Of a stretch of DNA of 64,000 bases, positions 10,170 through 22,613 are shown in pieces (positions within the stretch are counted from its first letter, which is position 1; each line of letters starts with the position of its first letter). Location: contig BSBM01000092.1 of the NCBI GenBank assembly GCA_027924585.1, positions 13,848,001 through 13,912,000 of the forward strand, written 5' to 3'. The DNA comes from Larix kaempferi (Eukaryota; Streptophyta; Pinopsida; Pinales; Pinaceae). A model generated the notes under the pieces. It was not told where the DNA came from and made no database searches. It saw only the letters and a program-made list of their open reading frames with translations. Both the position numbers and the translations under genes were made by a program.

Positions 10170-13100
10170 ATGGATAAGCAGGAAGGCCTTTCTACAAATA
10201 GAGCACCAAGATTCGACGACACCAATTACATTTTCTAGAAGGTACGTATGGAAGTTTATTTGCAATCATTGGAACTGTTATAGGTCAAATATGCCCTTCT
10301 CTGTCCGTGATCACATTTAGTTGTTGATCACACAAAAGGACAACTTGGATTGAAGAGCATAATGACCCTAGATGATGAATGGCCTAGACTTACCCCTCTG
10401 CAGCTGACAAAACCCTATTTTTACCTACTTTTAAGGAAAAACGCTACCCTACAAGCATGATAGTAGCGTTTACCTCTAGAAATACTCTACTCCACTTCAT
10501 TAAAGTAGCGTTTTCCCTTAGAAATACTCTACTTTACTTCAATAGAGTAGCGTACAGCTTCAAAAATCTTGCAAACGCTGGTTGTAAAGTAGGGAAGTTA
10601 CATGTTGAACGCTACTCCACTTAAGAAAAGTAGTGTACACCTTAAAAAGTAATCAAAAATATATTAATTTGACGAATTGGGATTAGTTGAAGTTGGTTTT
10701 GCAACTTCCCCAACTTCCGAATCAAACTACCTCTCGATCCAAACTTCCTACCTTGTCCCATAAATACAAGGAGGATCCATGAGAGGGGTTACTCACAAAA
10801 GAGGAGAAACTATGCATTAAGGGTTGTTACGCTGGAGGGATTCCAAAGTTAGTGTGAAGAGCAGGAGCCCAGGATCTGGTTGCACAAGCACTCTGAATGA
10901 TCAGGTATAATTGTATTGATTATTTGCTTTTGACAGTAAAGGTTGAAATGCCCTTCCCGTCCCAATCAAATGTCTAATGGATTGCATATTTGTTTGGATT
11001 AAAATGCTTGATTGTATTTGATTTCTAAATTGTATTTCAATTTTATCATTGTTATATCAGTCAAGATACACTGAGGAAGGTATCTTTGTATTACAGGTTC
11101 GTCAAACGGAAGATCAAGTGGAGGATCAATCGAAGGAGCAAGCGAAAGCTAGGATCGAACTTCGTTAATAAGGTATGCCTTCAAGAACCTTGATCTCTTT
11201 CCTTTTGTAGAAGCCCATGTGATATGATCAATGTATTTATCTGTCACCCCAGAAGTTGGTAGTGTCCCTCTCCTCTCTATAGGGTAGAATTCCCGAACAA
11301 CAGGAACAAATGTTTGGAAATCTATCATCGATGGTTATAATGTCCCAACAGTTGTACCAGTCAATCCTGCACAAAGGAGACTCTATGAAAAAAATGATAG
11401 AGCTAGGAATGCTCTGCTATGTGGTTTGGTAGGTGACGAATTCATCAATGTTATGCATTGTGCACTATCCAAGGATTTTTGGGACAAACTCAAAGGTATA
11501 TACGAAGGCGATGAAAAAGTAAAGAAAGCAGAGCTGCAAAACTACTCTGGGCAATTTGAATCTATGAGAATGAAAGATGAAGAGAACATCACATCCTACT
11601 TCCTAAGAGTTTATGAGATAGTAAATGCTATCAAGAGTCTTGGGGTCACTCGAGATGAAGAATCAGTTGTACAGAGATATTGAGAACTCTGCCTCAAATA
11701 TTCGACGCGAAGGTATCTGTGTTAGAGGATCGAGCTAATATTAAATACCTAACAAAGGATGAGCTTCAGGGGATTCATTTCATATGAGATGAGAACTGAG
11801 AAAGAGACTCCCATCAGAAAGGAAGCTACCTTTAAAGCCATAAGAAAGGACAAGCATGATCATGACAAAGACTGTTATGATGAATCAGATGATGAAGAAT
11901 CAAACTTTGTCAAGAAGCTAAAAAGACAATGAGGTAAATACAAACACAAGTTACCCTTTAAATGTTTTAGATATGGAGGAGTAGGTCATTATGAATCAAA
12001 GTGTCATATCAAAGAGAATGGAGACAACGACAGTGATGAGGAATCTAGCTCATATGATCGAAAGACTGCGCGCTCATAACATAGACCTGAGAACAAAAAG
12101 AGGATTCCAAAACAGAGGAAGAGTTTGTACACCAAAGAAGGAATCAATGCGTCTAAAGGAAGTGACTATGAAGAAGAACCTAAGGAAGTACTATTAATGG
12201 CCCATGTGGTGGAAGAAATCAAAGATGAAAGGAAGAAGAGTAGTTCGAAGAATACTCCAGTTGCGCAAAGTAATCTAGGATCACTAGACAATATTTCTTC
12301 AGTGGTTCATTCAAAACCTGTTGAAGAGGTCAAGACTGAAATTCAATATGATGATAAAAACACTACATACATTGACTGGGAAGGTGAATTGATAGGTTCC
12401 TTGGATGAGTTAAAGAATTCTAAGAAGAAGATAAATCTATTGTAGGAACAACTGTCAAAGTATGAAGAACAGGACAGGCCATGTCAGGAATATGTTGGCA
12501 CAGATATTCGTGAAAGGATAACCAAGCTATGAGATCCAATCGAGTTGCGCAAAAAAAAATATTCTAGTACTTGAGAAAGAGAAATATTCATTAAGAACTT
12601 CATTGGAGGAATTGGCGCAGGAAATTAGAAAGATGACTAATCAACTTGAGGAAAAGAATAAGGAGATATCCTGTCTAGAAGACAAGCTGATTGAGATAAA
12701 GGGAAAGAGATAAGTTTGTATTGATATCATTTGCTCAAAATGAGGAAGTGACAAGACATAATATGAAGATGAAGTGTAGAACAAGTTAAAATACAACACA
12801 TCAATACTGAACAAAATTCTGAAAGATCATAGACCACTAGAGGACAAAATTGGTCTAGGTTATGAAAAGACATCTAAGAAGATCTGCGATAGAGAACATT
12901 GCTCAAGTCAGCATAAGGCTTGCAGGTATGATGGTTCCTTCAGCTATAACTATGTCTGATATACTAATCAAAGAAGGATCAATATGGTGAAGTAAGCAAG
13001 ATGAAATTGTTTTGTCCATATTGCAAAATATTATCGAACTATGAGATTTTATGCATGTAATTGTTTTGGACACAAAGCTAATAATGTACTATAGAAGAGC

Positions 13101-13310
13101 AGTAAACTATCCGGATGACTTCAGTGGAAAATATCCAAATCAGTAGAATCAAAACAGAAGTGCAAACAACAAAGCTTGGGTCATAAAATCTCCTCAAAAG
13201 TGCACTGAAGATGTACACAATGCAGGCACTACAAGTAATTGCTGCCTCTCTGGCTAGTCCCATAAGGACTATGGGAAACCCTTGAGTTCAACATGATGCA
13301 TCTTAAGGAA
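10170..13310 (+). pseudogene. copia gag pseudogene, split by a solo LTR
   Basis: Starts at ATG 10170 (MDKQEGLSTNRAPRFDDTNY), is interrupted at 10276-11302 by a solo LTR, and resumes GTNVWKSIIDGYNVP near 11304. The UBN2-type gag core follows (FWDKLKGIYEGDEKVKKAEL, 11477-11536), then a zinc knuckle near 11959-12000 whose second Cys is Tyr (CFRYGGVGHYESKC). A long charged, coiled-coil-prone tail runs to about 12900 (LEDKIGLGYEKTS near 12839), and a second knuckle-like YACNCFGHKA lies near 13050. There are many stops and frame changes. Family role: capsid and nucleocapsid of the virus-like particle. Confidence 0.75.
10276..11302 (+). repeat. solo LTR inserted in the copia gag
   Basis: Begins TGTTATAGG and ends GAACAACA, with a perfect 5-bp target duplication GGAAC at 10271-10275 and 11303-11307. 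Removing it rejoins the gag reading. A TATA-like CATAAATA lies near 10760. It contains a 42-bp short tandem repeat with GTAGCG at 10463, 10505 and 10547. No internal coding, primer site or second LTR, so it is a recombined solo LTR. Strand follows the TATA-like box and is uncertain. Confidence 0.85.
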
Positions 13311-15441
13311 TTCAAGGGATGTTAGTTAGGAGTGTGGTTAAGAATGCGTGATGTTAGTTATATCTGTTGTTAGAATGTGTCTAAAGTTACAATGTGTTTG
13401 TACATGATTGTATGTTAAGTTGATTATTTCACAGAAAGGTAAAATTGCATGCATACATTAAGTGGTTATAGATTCACACTGCATATGATACATTACGGAA
13501 AAGAGAAGCATCACATTGAGTCCAGTGGCACAAATACAAGCATAAAATATTTACATGAAGAATCAAACACCGTTGAAAGATATAAGTCTGTGCAAAACAG
13601 ATCTTTTCATTATATTCAAAATTGGGCATGATTACAAAAAACAATTGCATGAGTTAAAGACTCCATGCTGAGGCCAAGAATGGAATATACAAGAAAGATA
13701 ATAGAAGAGGAAAAATTGAGAAAATGTTGAAGCATTCTACAGTTGCAGTTCAAGGTCGAGTTCAGATTCTGGCCAGTTCACAAGACGTAACTCCAAATAC
13801 ACCGGAACCAGGGTTGTGCATTCAGAAGCAGGGTGCAGAGGAAGAAGCTACAGAGTGGCAGATGATGACGGTTGAACATGCTAAGGCTTAAAATGAGACA
13901 ATTCATCCAGAATCTGCTGCTACTGATGCTCCAAATTATCAACCGTATCAATCAGAAGGTTCAGTTGCTCGGAATGTCTATGGTTCATTTGTGACTGAGA
14001 GTATTGATGACTAATTTGGTTTTCATACACTTGTTGCTACCAGGAATCCATATCAGTTCTCAAGTGAGAAAACTCAACCTGCTGAGTTTGGATGACAAGA
14101 TGCACGTTCTCAAGGGAATTGTTTACTCTATGATAAAAGGAGGCCATTGGAAGGAAAAGGAAGAACCAGAGGAAGGATAAAACAACAAATGCAACACATA
14201 AATGTAAGGATGAAAGAAGCAATGAACCAGGAATTGTTCACAGAGATCTTATAGAATTCATTTGAAGGGTCTTCATGCACATGCAATTAGTTGATGAGAT
14301 AGGCATTCAATTTCACAAAAATTTGAAGATGGTGTTGGAGTTGCCAAATTAAATGATCAGCTTAATGAGTTTTGGAAACAATACAAAACCATGGAAATTT
14401 GATTCATTGCACCATGCAATGAAGAATGTTTCCTCAAAAGGTTCAAGTATGGAAGCGACAAATCATTGTTGCCACACGAATTGAGTGTCATGTCCGTTTT
14501 TATGCTGATTTGGCCAATAAATGAAAAATGTCCCATATATTTGGTTGTCTTGGAAAACGATGCGACAACATTAAATGGGACAAGGCCCTGTGACAATGTA
14601 GTAAATACGATAGGTGATGCAGTCAAGCTCATGAAATGCAATGCAAAATAAGTAAAGGATTGACTTAGGCACTGCGTAGTTGGAAAGGACGATATCATGG
14701 ATCACTGCACAAGGAATGGTGAAGTATTGTGACAGGAACAAGGGGAAGAAACAATGTAACATATTTATTAGAAAAGAAATCAATGATAATTATGAAAAGA
14801 TATGAGTACAGAATCTCTATAAAGCAACGAAGCATGATGATAGGGAGAGTTATCCTTGGATACAGTCGTAATGAACCCCAACAAAAAACAAACAAGAAAG
14901 AACTCATATAGTGCAAAAGAATGACACCTCTTTTCCATTGATGTCAAAGGGGAAGACATACATGAAGCTGAGGCATGAAATGCACATCAGAAGCCGACAC
15001 GAAGAGGTCAAGACATGAAAATATGTATGAAGTCAATAGGACAAAATGAAAGGAGAGATGCATGAAGCTAATATATACAGTAGGAAGTAGGACATCATGA
15101 ACGAGGGAGAATTGAAAACAGCATGAATACCTAGCAGATGTGAAAGAGCATGAAGCCTTAGTCGACGTGAAAAAGCGTGAAGATAACTAAAGATATGGTC
15201 TACACAGATGTAACAGAAAGAAGATTGGTTTACATAGAGAATTGGTAGAAAAATTACTATCACGTAGATAATTGGTAGCAGAAGTACTAACAACAGAAAA
15301 TGCAATAGCCAAAATCTCAAAAAACTCAGAGGGGGCATATACATAGGGGAGCACTGCGACAAAGTACAGATGAAGCATGCAATTCAAAGAAGATTGGGTA
15401 TACCTTCATAGGGTGTTGACATCAATGCCAAAGGGGGATAT
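13311..15441 (+). other. non-coding 3' internal region of the copia derivative
   Basis: About 2.1 kb where pol would be expected, with no protease, integrase, RT or RNase H motif in any frame I could read. A purine-rich segment (about 14940-15180) repeats the phrase GCATGAAGC/CATGAA loosely. A possible antisense frame is listed separately. Ends at the polypurine tract before the right LTR. Confidence 0.65.
13870..14700 (-). pseudogene. possible antisense ORF inside the copia derivative
   Basis: Reading leftward: an island near 14698-14357 with SFSKTTKYMGHFSFIGQ and NNDLSLPYLNLLRKHSSL, then a hydrophobic segment (VLSFLWFFLFLPM, about 14180), then a Gln-rich coiled-coil-like tail (SLENVHLVIQTQQVEFSHL, NLLIDTVDNLEHQ). 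Two TAG stops in the tail stand where Gln would continue a Gln run, which suggests a once-open frame. The outline resembles accessory ORFs of plant LTR elements. A frame change lies between the islands. Chance opening is not excluded. Confidence 0.3.
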
Positions 15442-17860
15442 TGTTGAGCATTGGTTGTCATTGACGTTAAGTGTTTGAATGTCAACTAATGTCAAATAGG
15501 ATGTCAACTAAATCAGTATGAGTCATTGATATCAATTGAAGTCAAAGTGGATAGAGTATTCCTGTAGAAGTATGATGAAGTATATGGAATCCACTTTGAA
15601 TTAGAATATGCACAAGATGAAGAAGAACATGAATACCAAAATTATATGCACAAATGGTGAGGGTGAAAAACATGTATGCAACTTTGGAGTATATCTAGAA
15701 GTGCATTAAGCATGAAGATGTGTGTCAAGGATACATCATGCAAATATATTTTAAGAAAGAACACAAGCAATGTATCCTAAAACATGTTGTACTTTCCCAG
15801 ATATGAAGTCTACCAAGTCATACTCTCTCATGACAGTAATCAAAGGAGTTGGTTGGCCAATGGTACATGTGCACAAACAACCAAGGATATTGGTTGAGCC
15901 AAAGGTACAAGTGCGCAAGTTTGCTGAAGGAAGACACTAGAATGCACAAGAAATCCTGAGTGTTGCTTGGTTAATGGTTTGAAGTGCGCAAGCAGTTAAT
16001 GGATGGAAAATCCTGAAAGTGCGCAAGCATAGCCAATTAGAAGATGATTTCAATAAGTGGAACACGCACAAGTTCCTAGAAGGGTACAACAGTTGAAGAC
16101 CATCTATGTGCAAATTCCACGATCGACTATACAACAGGTGCGCAAGTCCCACAAAGGATGACAAGACAAAGGACAAAGGCTCACTTGGAAGAAGTTGGAG
16201 TATGCACAGATCCCGCAAAGTATTAATTTTGCAAGAGCGCATTACCCACAAGGGATGGTACAACACAAGCCATAGACACATAGAAATGAATTATAATATC
16301 GTAAGGAAATGGTACATTAAGGGAGGAAAGGTACACCACCAAGGTGTAAAGTCCCACTAAGTTTTGGAACTTGAGGGCGCAAGACACATATCATACGAGA
16401 CATCAACAATGCAGAAGATGACATGTAGCATATGCACAATCTGTGAAGTATGGAAGAAGGGATGCCACGACCAACTTGTGAACATACAATCCATGCAAGA
16501 TATGTATAAATAGAGATGCAAGTTGGATCTTAGAAGTAAGCTTGATGGCGAGAGCATAAGAGATTAAAGTGCAAGTTGCAGTTTTATTTTCGGGGCATCA
16601 AGGGGCAAGTGGATATAACATAATGATTCGAGAAGAGCCAAATGTGCACATGTAGCAGAATGAATTCTTTATGGTGCACAGAATGATGCGATAGATCTGT
16701 GACATATGCGTGAGTACTGAAAGGAAGAAATACTGAAGTATGCGCAAGTGTTTGATGTTTTGAAGGACAGTATTACAATCAGCACACCGATAGTCACAAA
16801 TGTTGTAGAGATAGAATCACAGATGCAGAACCAAATTTTATGAGATATTGTGTAGATGTCTAGCTGACGCATATGAGTAGAATTGAAATATTGAGAACTT
16901 GAGAACTCCATCTGATGTGCAATGACAAAACAACAACAAGATCCAATTGGAGCATCATGATCTTAGTGATGTGAGATAAGTGCGTTAAACAGAACGGATG
17001 AATAATTTGATGCACAAGACGTCACAGATTATTTGAGAGACTGTGGCACTTAAATAGAACAGACACATCATAAAGTGCATAGTTACATCTATTACAAGTG
17101 CTTCATTTATGAATAACAAACTATCAATTGAAAGCATAGTATCAATTGGTCATTGCGGTCATGCATAGTAGAATGTTGAGATAACCATAGACACAGATTG
17201 TAGAATCAATGAAGCACACAGTACATGAAGTAAATCATCGACAGAAGTATGATTTTAGAGGAATGAGAAGTCAATTGATGTATGCAACATAGTGATAGAG
17301 TATAGTCTGCATATGAAGGTAGAGTGCATTAGAATTGTCATCAGAATATCTGAAGAAGTGCATAGAGTTGAAGTTCAATAAGACAACAACATACATTGTA
17401 CATCAGGTTGATCAAACAGGGGAAGGAGACAGGGAGGTGGAGCTTCCTTCAGGTTGGTGCCTGTAAAACAAAGAATACAAGGTGTCAGTGCCTCATTCTA
17501 GTAGGTGCTAGAGAAACACAAGGAGCGGAAGCTTCCTTCAGGTTGGTTCCTGTAAAACCAGGGGGTTGGTTCATGCTTCCATTTGTTGTTGGTAAACATA
17601 GGACTTTGGTGCTTTCTTGAACGTATTCTTTCTCACTATAAAGAAGCATTATGTGGTTTTCTCCTATTTGGGTTTCCACATAAAAATCATGTGTGTTATG
17701 TGTTGTTTATGTGGTGCATATATGTGTGGATTTTTATTTACTGATGCATAACATAACATAAATATTAAGTAAAGGTTAATCTATTAAAGAAGGTAAAAGC
17801 TTCTAATAAATGCGCTAATACTGATTCACCCCCCCTCTTAGTATTAAATCGATTCCAACA
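15442..17860 (+). repeat. 3' LTR of the copia derivative
   Basis: About 2.42 kb from TGTTGAGCATTGG to GATTCCAACA, with TGTTG/CAACA inverted ends. It follows a polypurine tract. TATA-like TATAAAGA at 17637-17644. The last 600 bases match the left LTR remnant with many differences, so the element is old. The part upstream of the shared region holds the GTGCGCAAG motif cluster. Confidence 0.85.
15869..16750 (+). repeat. cluster of GTGCGCAAG-like motifs in LTR U3
   Basis: Exact or near copies of GTGCGCAAG lie at about 15869, 15911, 15942, 15984, 16019, 16063, 16138, 16372 and 16741, with weaker ones between. Spacing is irregular (about 35-75 bases in the dense part). Position in U3 would fit a repeated regulatory motif; the function is unknown. 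Confidence 0.55.
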
Positions 17861-18384
17861 AGAGTGATTTTCCACCCATCCATAGGCACTATGTCCAGCA
17901 TATACTCTTTCTGCTAAGAGGACACCCCCAAGTTGGGCTATGAGGCCACCAAGGTGAAGGAAACACCTATAGGATTCTATCTCTCATCCCACAACCCATT
18001 GTGCTTAGCCAAAATGATCAACCAAATATCTACAGGGGTCTGACTAAGCCATCACAGCCATGGCACTCTTTCCAACTTCCCCACACACCACAAGGAAGGA
18101 ATTTCCCTTCATTGATCCATAGTTCCCTCAGGAAATCCAACCCTTATAGTTCTTACCAGTGTGTGATGTAAGAGTCCATCCTGTTGTATGCTATTGGAAA
18201 AACTCCTACAACATTAATTCCATGGATTCTCAAGAATCCAGCAGTAGCAGTACTCAATGGGTAAATTTTCCTAGATTTCCCAACCTCCATGCTTACCTAC
18301 AACCATTTATTTTCCTTGCAAAAATGGAGCTTTGTCTCCAAATTCAAATTTCTGGGTTAAACACAGTCTGGTAATGGTCATGAA
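17861..18384. other. spacer between two copia elements
   Basis: About 520 bases between the end of the gag-only copia and the next element. A + strand reading at about 17930-18040 (EDTPKLGYEATKVKE, SSHNPLCLAKMINQ) looks protein-like but has several stops and no family I recognise. Ends with target duplication ATGAA (18380-18384). Confidence 0.3.
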
Positions 18385-19024
18385 TGTTGATGTAATTGTA
18401 AATTCGGAATGTATTTCACCCATGTATATTGTACTCCTATGGAGATGTTATTATTCCTCTATACGAAAGTGTTTGTATTCCTATAGAGATATTATTATTC
18501 ATCTATATGGAAGTGTTGTCATTTATATTGTAAGTGTCGTAACTTATACTTGATGGGTTATTAGACCACCTTGGTGGGGTCAGTCTTGTATAATTCATAT
18601 GGGTCAAAGGGTTATTAGACCACCATATTGGGGGTTGGCCCTTTCAGCATTATGTTATGTGGTTAAGTTAAGGCCGACCTAGTAAAGGTTATTAGGCAAG
18701 TCAAGTCAAGTATAAATAGAATGCGAGAGGCACTCTATTTCATCATTCACTTTCTCACTCATACTCTCATTGGAGAGTGGTGCACTTGTGGAGGAGGAGA
18801 AGCTACTACTAGGAGTATATCTCTTATGCTTGGGTTGTATCATTTCTCTATCTATCTTTGAGGAAGTTGCAGGGTTTTTCACCTTCTTGGTTTTCCCCAA
18901 TGAAACTCTGTGTCTCTTGTGTGCTTGCATTATTGTGTCCATGATTGATATGCTGTAGATATGCTGTACATGTTATTCTCTCAGTTAAGATCTTAAATCA
19001 GATTGAAATTCTAAAAATCTAACA
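18385..19024 (+). repeat. 5' LTR of copia element 1
   Basis: TGTTGATG to AATCTAACA, 640 bases. TATA box TATAAATA at 18711-18718. Relative to the 3' LTR it has an extra partial repeat of the CTATAGAGATATTATTATTC phrase at about 18430-18515. Confidence 0.95.
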
Positions 19025-19036
19025 TGGTATCAGATC
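19025..19036 (+). other. primer-binding site of copia element 1
   Basis: TGGTATCAGATC directly follows the LTR; tRNA-iMet type, with one mismatch to TGGTATCAGAGC. Confidence 0.85.
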
Positions 19037-21912
19037 TAGCCTAAAAGAAAGCATGATATGGCATTTATGACACTTGTTGCACTTGCGAAGCTAGGGCTTG
19101 ATATAGCAAAAACCAGTCATCGTAGCACTTTCGCTAGAAATCTATTTCGGCGAGGTTTCAGGATCTGAAAATATTACAGATATAAGATAAGATCCCCATG
19201 TACCTTGTGTCAAAAGGACCACCTATAATTCGTTGTACGTTGTGATTTATGATCTGTATAATATACCTCTTCCAGATCTTAGTCATAAACAGGTGACCTA
19301 GGTAAAAAGGTCATAACTTGGGCTAGGAAGATCCAAATGAAATTTAGTAAAAAGTGACAGGTAGGGCACGGACTGTACTTTCTCAGGTAAGTGTTTTAGA
19401 GGACGAAACTGAACTAGTGACACGTGGCATGTCGTACAAGTTCACTCTCCTTTTTTATCCCATAAACAGGTCACGTTGCGACACGTGGCATAACTATCTC
19501 TCAGAGAATCCAATTAAGGTCAGACCTGTGGGGTTGGAAAGCTAATAGGTCAGGCTACCACAGGAAGAATGTTTAGACCCTATAGATCTGAAATTTTAGA
19601 GTTACACCAGAAACAATCAGGTGCATATTTGTTTCAAAATAGAATTGGATTTTGAGCACCTTCATTCATGGCTCCAGGAATTTAGGGTTTCAGAGAACGT
19701 TGGAATATTTTGTATCAGAGACCACGGCTGGATGCTCCTCATCAAAATAGAAATTTAGAGACCAAGATCAAATTTTTTGGTTGGGCAGAAGGTCGGGCTT
19801 GATCAAACCCTAGTTTGATATTTTGATTGGAAAGGTGGAAAATTAGGGCTTCTGCAAAAGTTGGCATTTATGATGTCTGTGACCACGGCTGTAATGTCCC
19901 CATTTTGAGCCCCTTTGTATTAAATCGTAAATAATGTAAATATTGTAAATTGATCATGGTGAGGAGCTCAAGGCCAAGGCCCCACCATTGATTTAGCATT
20001 TTATGTATCGGCAATTAAAAATAGATGCCTATGGTTCTTGTGCGAGATGGGCACAATGTAAGTAAGACATCATGTAAATACGAATTTTAATGGAAAAGAC
20101 CCACAACTGGCTATGCTATGCAACAAAGAGATGGGGCATGATTCTACAAGGAATAGGGAGGGGAAATAACCAAACCCTTGAGCCACTAGGGACAGCCCAT
20201 GTGTCAATAAGAAAACCCATGAACTCTTAACTATCCATTTTGTCCCATGCACCCAATCATTTAATTCTTCCAAAGATTGGTTGGGGCAGTTAATGTCTTG
20301 GGATTGGAGAAGTATGGTAGTCAGATTTTTGTGCATGGCCAAGCCATCAACCTGAAAATCGTATTTTTGGCTTGCTGGGCAAGAAAAATCCCCACGAAAT
20401 GCTGCCTAAGGCAATTCTTCATCCATTACGTCCTTCCTCTCACGCAGAATGAGCTCACTGGAAGTTATCCTCACATTTTTCACCATAATCCTGCGTTTTT
20501 CCATGCACAGGAACTCGTTTTGGTATTGTGCAATAGCTGGGGAAGGAGGGACGCGAATTGGGACTGAGGGAGAGGTCGTTTTGCCCCTCAGGCGTTTTTC
20601 TGGAATGGGTTTTTCCCTCCCAGTCGAATTTTCCAAGTGCCCATACGTTTTGAGTCTACCCACGTTTTTCTGAAGCTCAGGAAACCCCATCTCATGCACC
20701 CCACTGTTGAAACGTTTTTCTCATGCTTAGCAAGTGTAGTTTGTTGTTATGTGCATCGTTGTTTTGATGTGAACCTGTGAGCAAGAAACTGGAGTGGTAG
20801 TGGACAGAATTGGCTTGATAAACCTAATGTAGGGAGTAACCTCTCAAGAAGATCAAGAGGGCTGGCTACTTTTCTATGCACATCCTGAGAGCACTAGAAA
20901 GGAAAGTATGGCTTGAGGGACTGTGTGGCAGTGAAAAGAATACTTCCTTGTGTTGGGTGTGTAGGCATTGTGAGTGTCAAGCTGAATAGATCTGGGAGAG
21001 GTACCCATAGCTCTGTGATTGAGCTCACTAGCTTAGCAATTCTTCCCTTCCATGTCCTAGCAGCCTGATAAACCCCATTGAAGATTGGCTTGGCTCATCT
21101 TGGTGTATGCTTGGCTATGTGTGAGTCTGCTATTCCCTGGTTCCTTGTAGAGATCATGCCCAGCTCGGGGGTGGCAGTTGTATCAAGAGGTTGATAAGCA
21201 CAACTGGCCTATGGTTGGGTGGAACATTGCAGTTGCATAGCGAGTTGCTTGGGACTGCCTTATTGAGATAAGTATTCTCTTGTGTTAAATTTTCAATTAT
21301 CATTTGATGAATATTATGAATGTATGTGGATGTGTTAAAGGAATTTACTTCCGCTGTGTTTTTAAAAGTATATGCATCTCCATATGATCTTTTATAATTT
21401 TGCAAAGGTCTTTATTTAATGGCTGTCACAGAAATCTTGAATGTATGTTAGATATCAACAGTATTTATTTAATTTCCGTCGTGTTTCTATAGCATGCACA
21501 TATACATGTCTTTGTATCAATAAGTTTAATTAATGGATATGGGGCTAATTGCCTGGATTGAGCACCACGTCCTCTCTATCCTGCTGGTATGGTAGGAGGG
21601 GACATTGCAATGGCTAGAAGCTCCTCAGAAAAATTGAAGTTTAGAGCTTTGGATCAAACCTTTTGGTTGGGAAGAAGGGTGGGTTTTATCAAACCCTAGT
21701 TCGGGATCCTATTCAGAAGATCTATAAGTTTCAAAGGCAATTTTGAGGGGTGAAACTTTGCAGTTTTCAAACCCTGAGTATACCAGCTTGATCAGCTCAT
21801 CAAGGCTCATATTTCTATCCTTTCAGAAGTTTGAAATTCAAAGTTTGAATTTTTAGGTTTTTTCTAACAAAGCCAAATCCAACTCCAGATCCAGTTTTTG
21901 CAAATCAAGTGG
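19037..21912 (+). other. long untranslated leader of copia element 1
   Basis: No sustained reading frame. Phrases CACGGCTGGATGCTCCTC (19723) and AAACCCTAGTTTGA (19806) recur as related text after the solo LTR (GGCTAGAAGCTCCTCAG, 21612; AAACCCTAGTTCG, 21690) and in the leader of copia element 2 (41336-41430). The leader therefore holds an internal duplication and marks the two elements as relatives. Confidence 0.6.
19890..21609. repeat. solo LTR in the leader of copia element 1
   Basis: Begins TGTAATGTCCCC and ends GGGGACATTGCA, inverted ends matching at 11 of 12 positions; 1720 bases. Flanks ACGGC (19885-19889) and ATGGC (21610-21614) differ by one C-to-T at a CpG, a decayed target duplication. 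Removing it restores leader text shared with copia element 2. Its start equals that of the chromovirus LTR at 22614, but the bodies do not look alike. No coding seen; the small open frames inside are not supported. Confidence 0.8.
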
Positions 21913-22030
21913 ATTGGGTTAATCCTAGAAGAGAATGGTTTGGTCACCTGCATAAGTGAAGAAGTTCCTGTTTCAGAGGGAGATGAGGCTAAGGCCTTAC
22001 ATAATAAGATTACAAGCAATCTCGAAAGGT
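21890..22030 (+). pseudogene. N-terminal gag remnant of copia element 1
   Basis: In one frame FLQIKWIGLILEENGL and SEGDEAKALHNKI match copia element 2 gag (WKYRIGLILEENDL, EDEAKEKYKKD). Similarity ends near 22030, after about 45 codons; the rest of gag, protease and integrase are absent. Confidence 0.65.
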
Positions 22031-22613
22031 ATGACTTATCCAGGTATGTTTCGAGATCTGTTCATGATTAAGTTTATGGTATGTTTGTCTTCATTAAGGT
22101 TAGTACAATCTTGATTAACATTAAACTTGTCGTATCAGCTTAATAAAATTATGAATGCAGATATTCATTGATTAGGGTTTTGACACTTATGATTGTACTA
22201 ATGCTTTGTGGTGTTGTATGAGGTTGATGTTGTCCGCTAACATGAAAGGTACATCAAGAAAGACAAATCATGTTCTAGTTCAAGAACATATGACCATGGT
22301 AACATGGAGACAAAGATTCATCCATTGTCATGGAACACATAGAAGATCTACTTACGAGGTATGTATAACCTGGTTCTATAATGGTTAACCTATGAGATAT
22401 GCAGGTTACTAGCACAAGTAATTGAAGAAGGACAAGAAGACATTATGCAGGTATGTTAGACATAACTAGCTAGCATGCTAATCCAAGTATGTTTTTCCTA
22501 TATCAAGTTAGAATCCTACATTGTGTTAGGATCTTATACTGTTGTAAGGTTAATAATGATTATTAATGAAGTTAGAAATGTAAGTAATCATGGGTTTAGG
22601 CATATTATGCTTC
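22031..22613 (+). other. non-retroelement-like stretch with splice-site-like signals
   Basis: Lies where gag should continue. GGTATGT-type donor-like sites at about 22042, 22358 and 22451 and TGCAG acceptor-like sites at about 22160 and 22403. One short island between such sites reads LLAQVIEEGQEDIMQ (22404-22450). It continues after the nested gypsy element (30943-31790). No family recognised. Confidence 0.35.

Larger units (their letters stand above)
9490..17860 (+). mobile_element. large non-autonomous copia derivative (gag, no pol)
   Basis: Bounded by a truncated left LTR (9490-10104) and a full right LTR (15442-17860). A tRNA-iMet-type primer site follows the left LTR and a purine tract (AAAGGGGGATAT, 15430-15441) precedes the right one. 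The inside holds a decayed copia gag and about 2 kb with no recognised coding, but no integrase, RT or RNase H. The phrase CCAAAGGGGGATATTGTTG and the long coiled-coil gag resemble SIRE/Maximus-type copia. The right LTR is followed by AGAGT; the left target copy is not visible because the left LTR is cut. Confidence 0.8.

Noticed and set aside
18706-18958. Small frames on both strands repeated at 34933-35185
   Set aside because: These are the two LTR copies of copia element 1; they overlap the TATA/R region and have no protein features.
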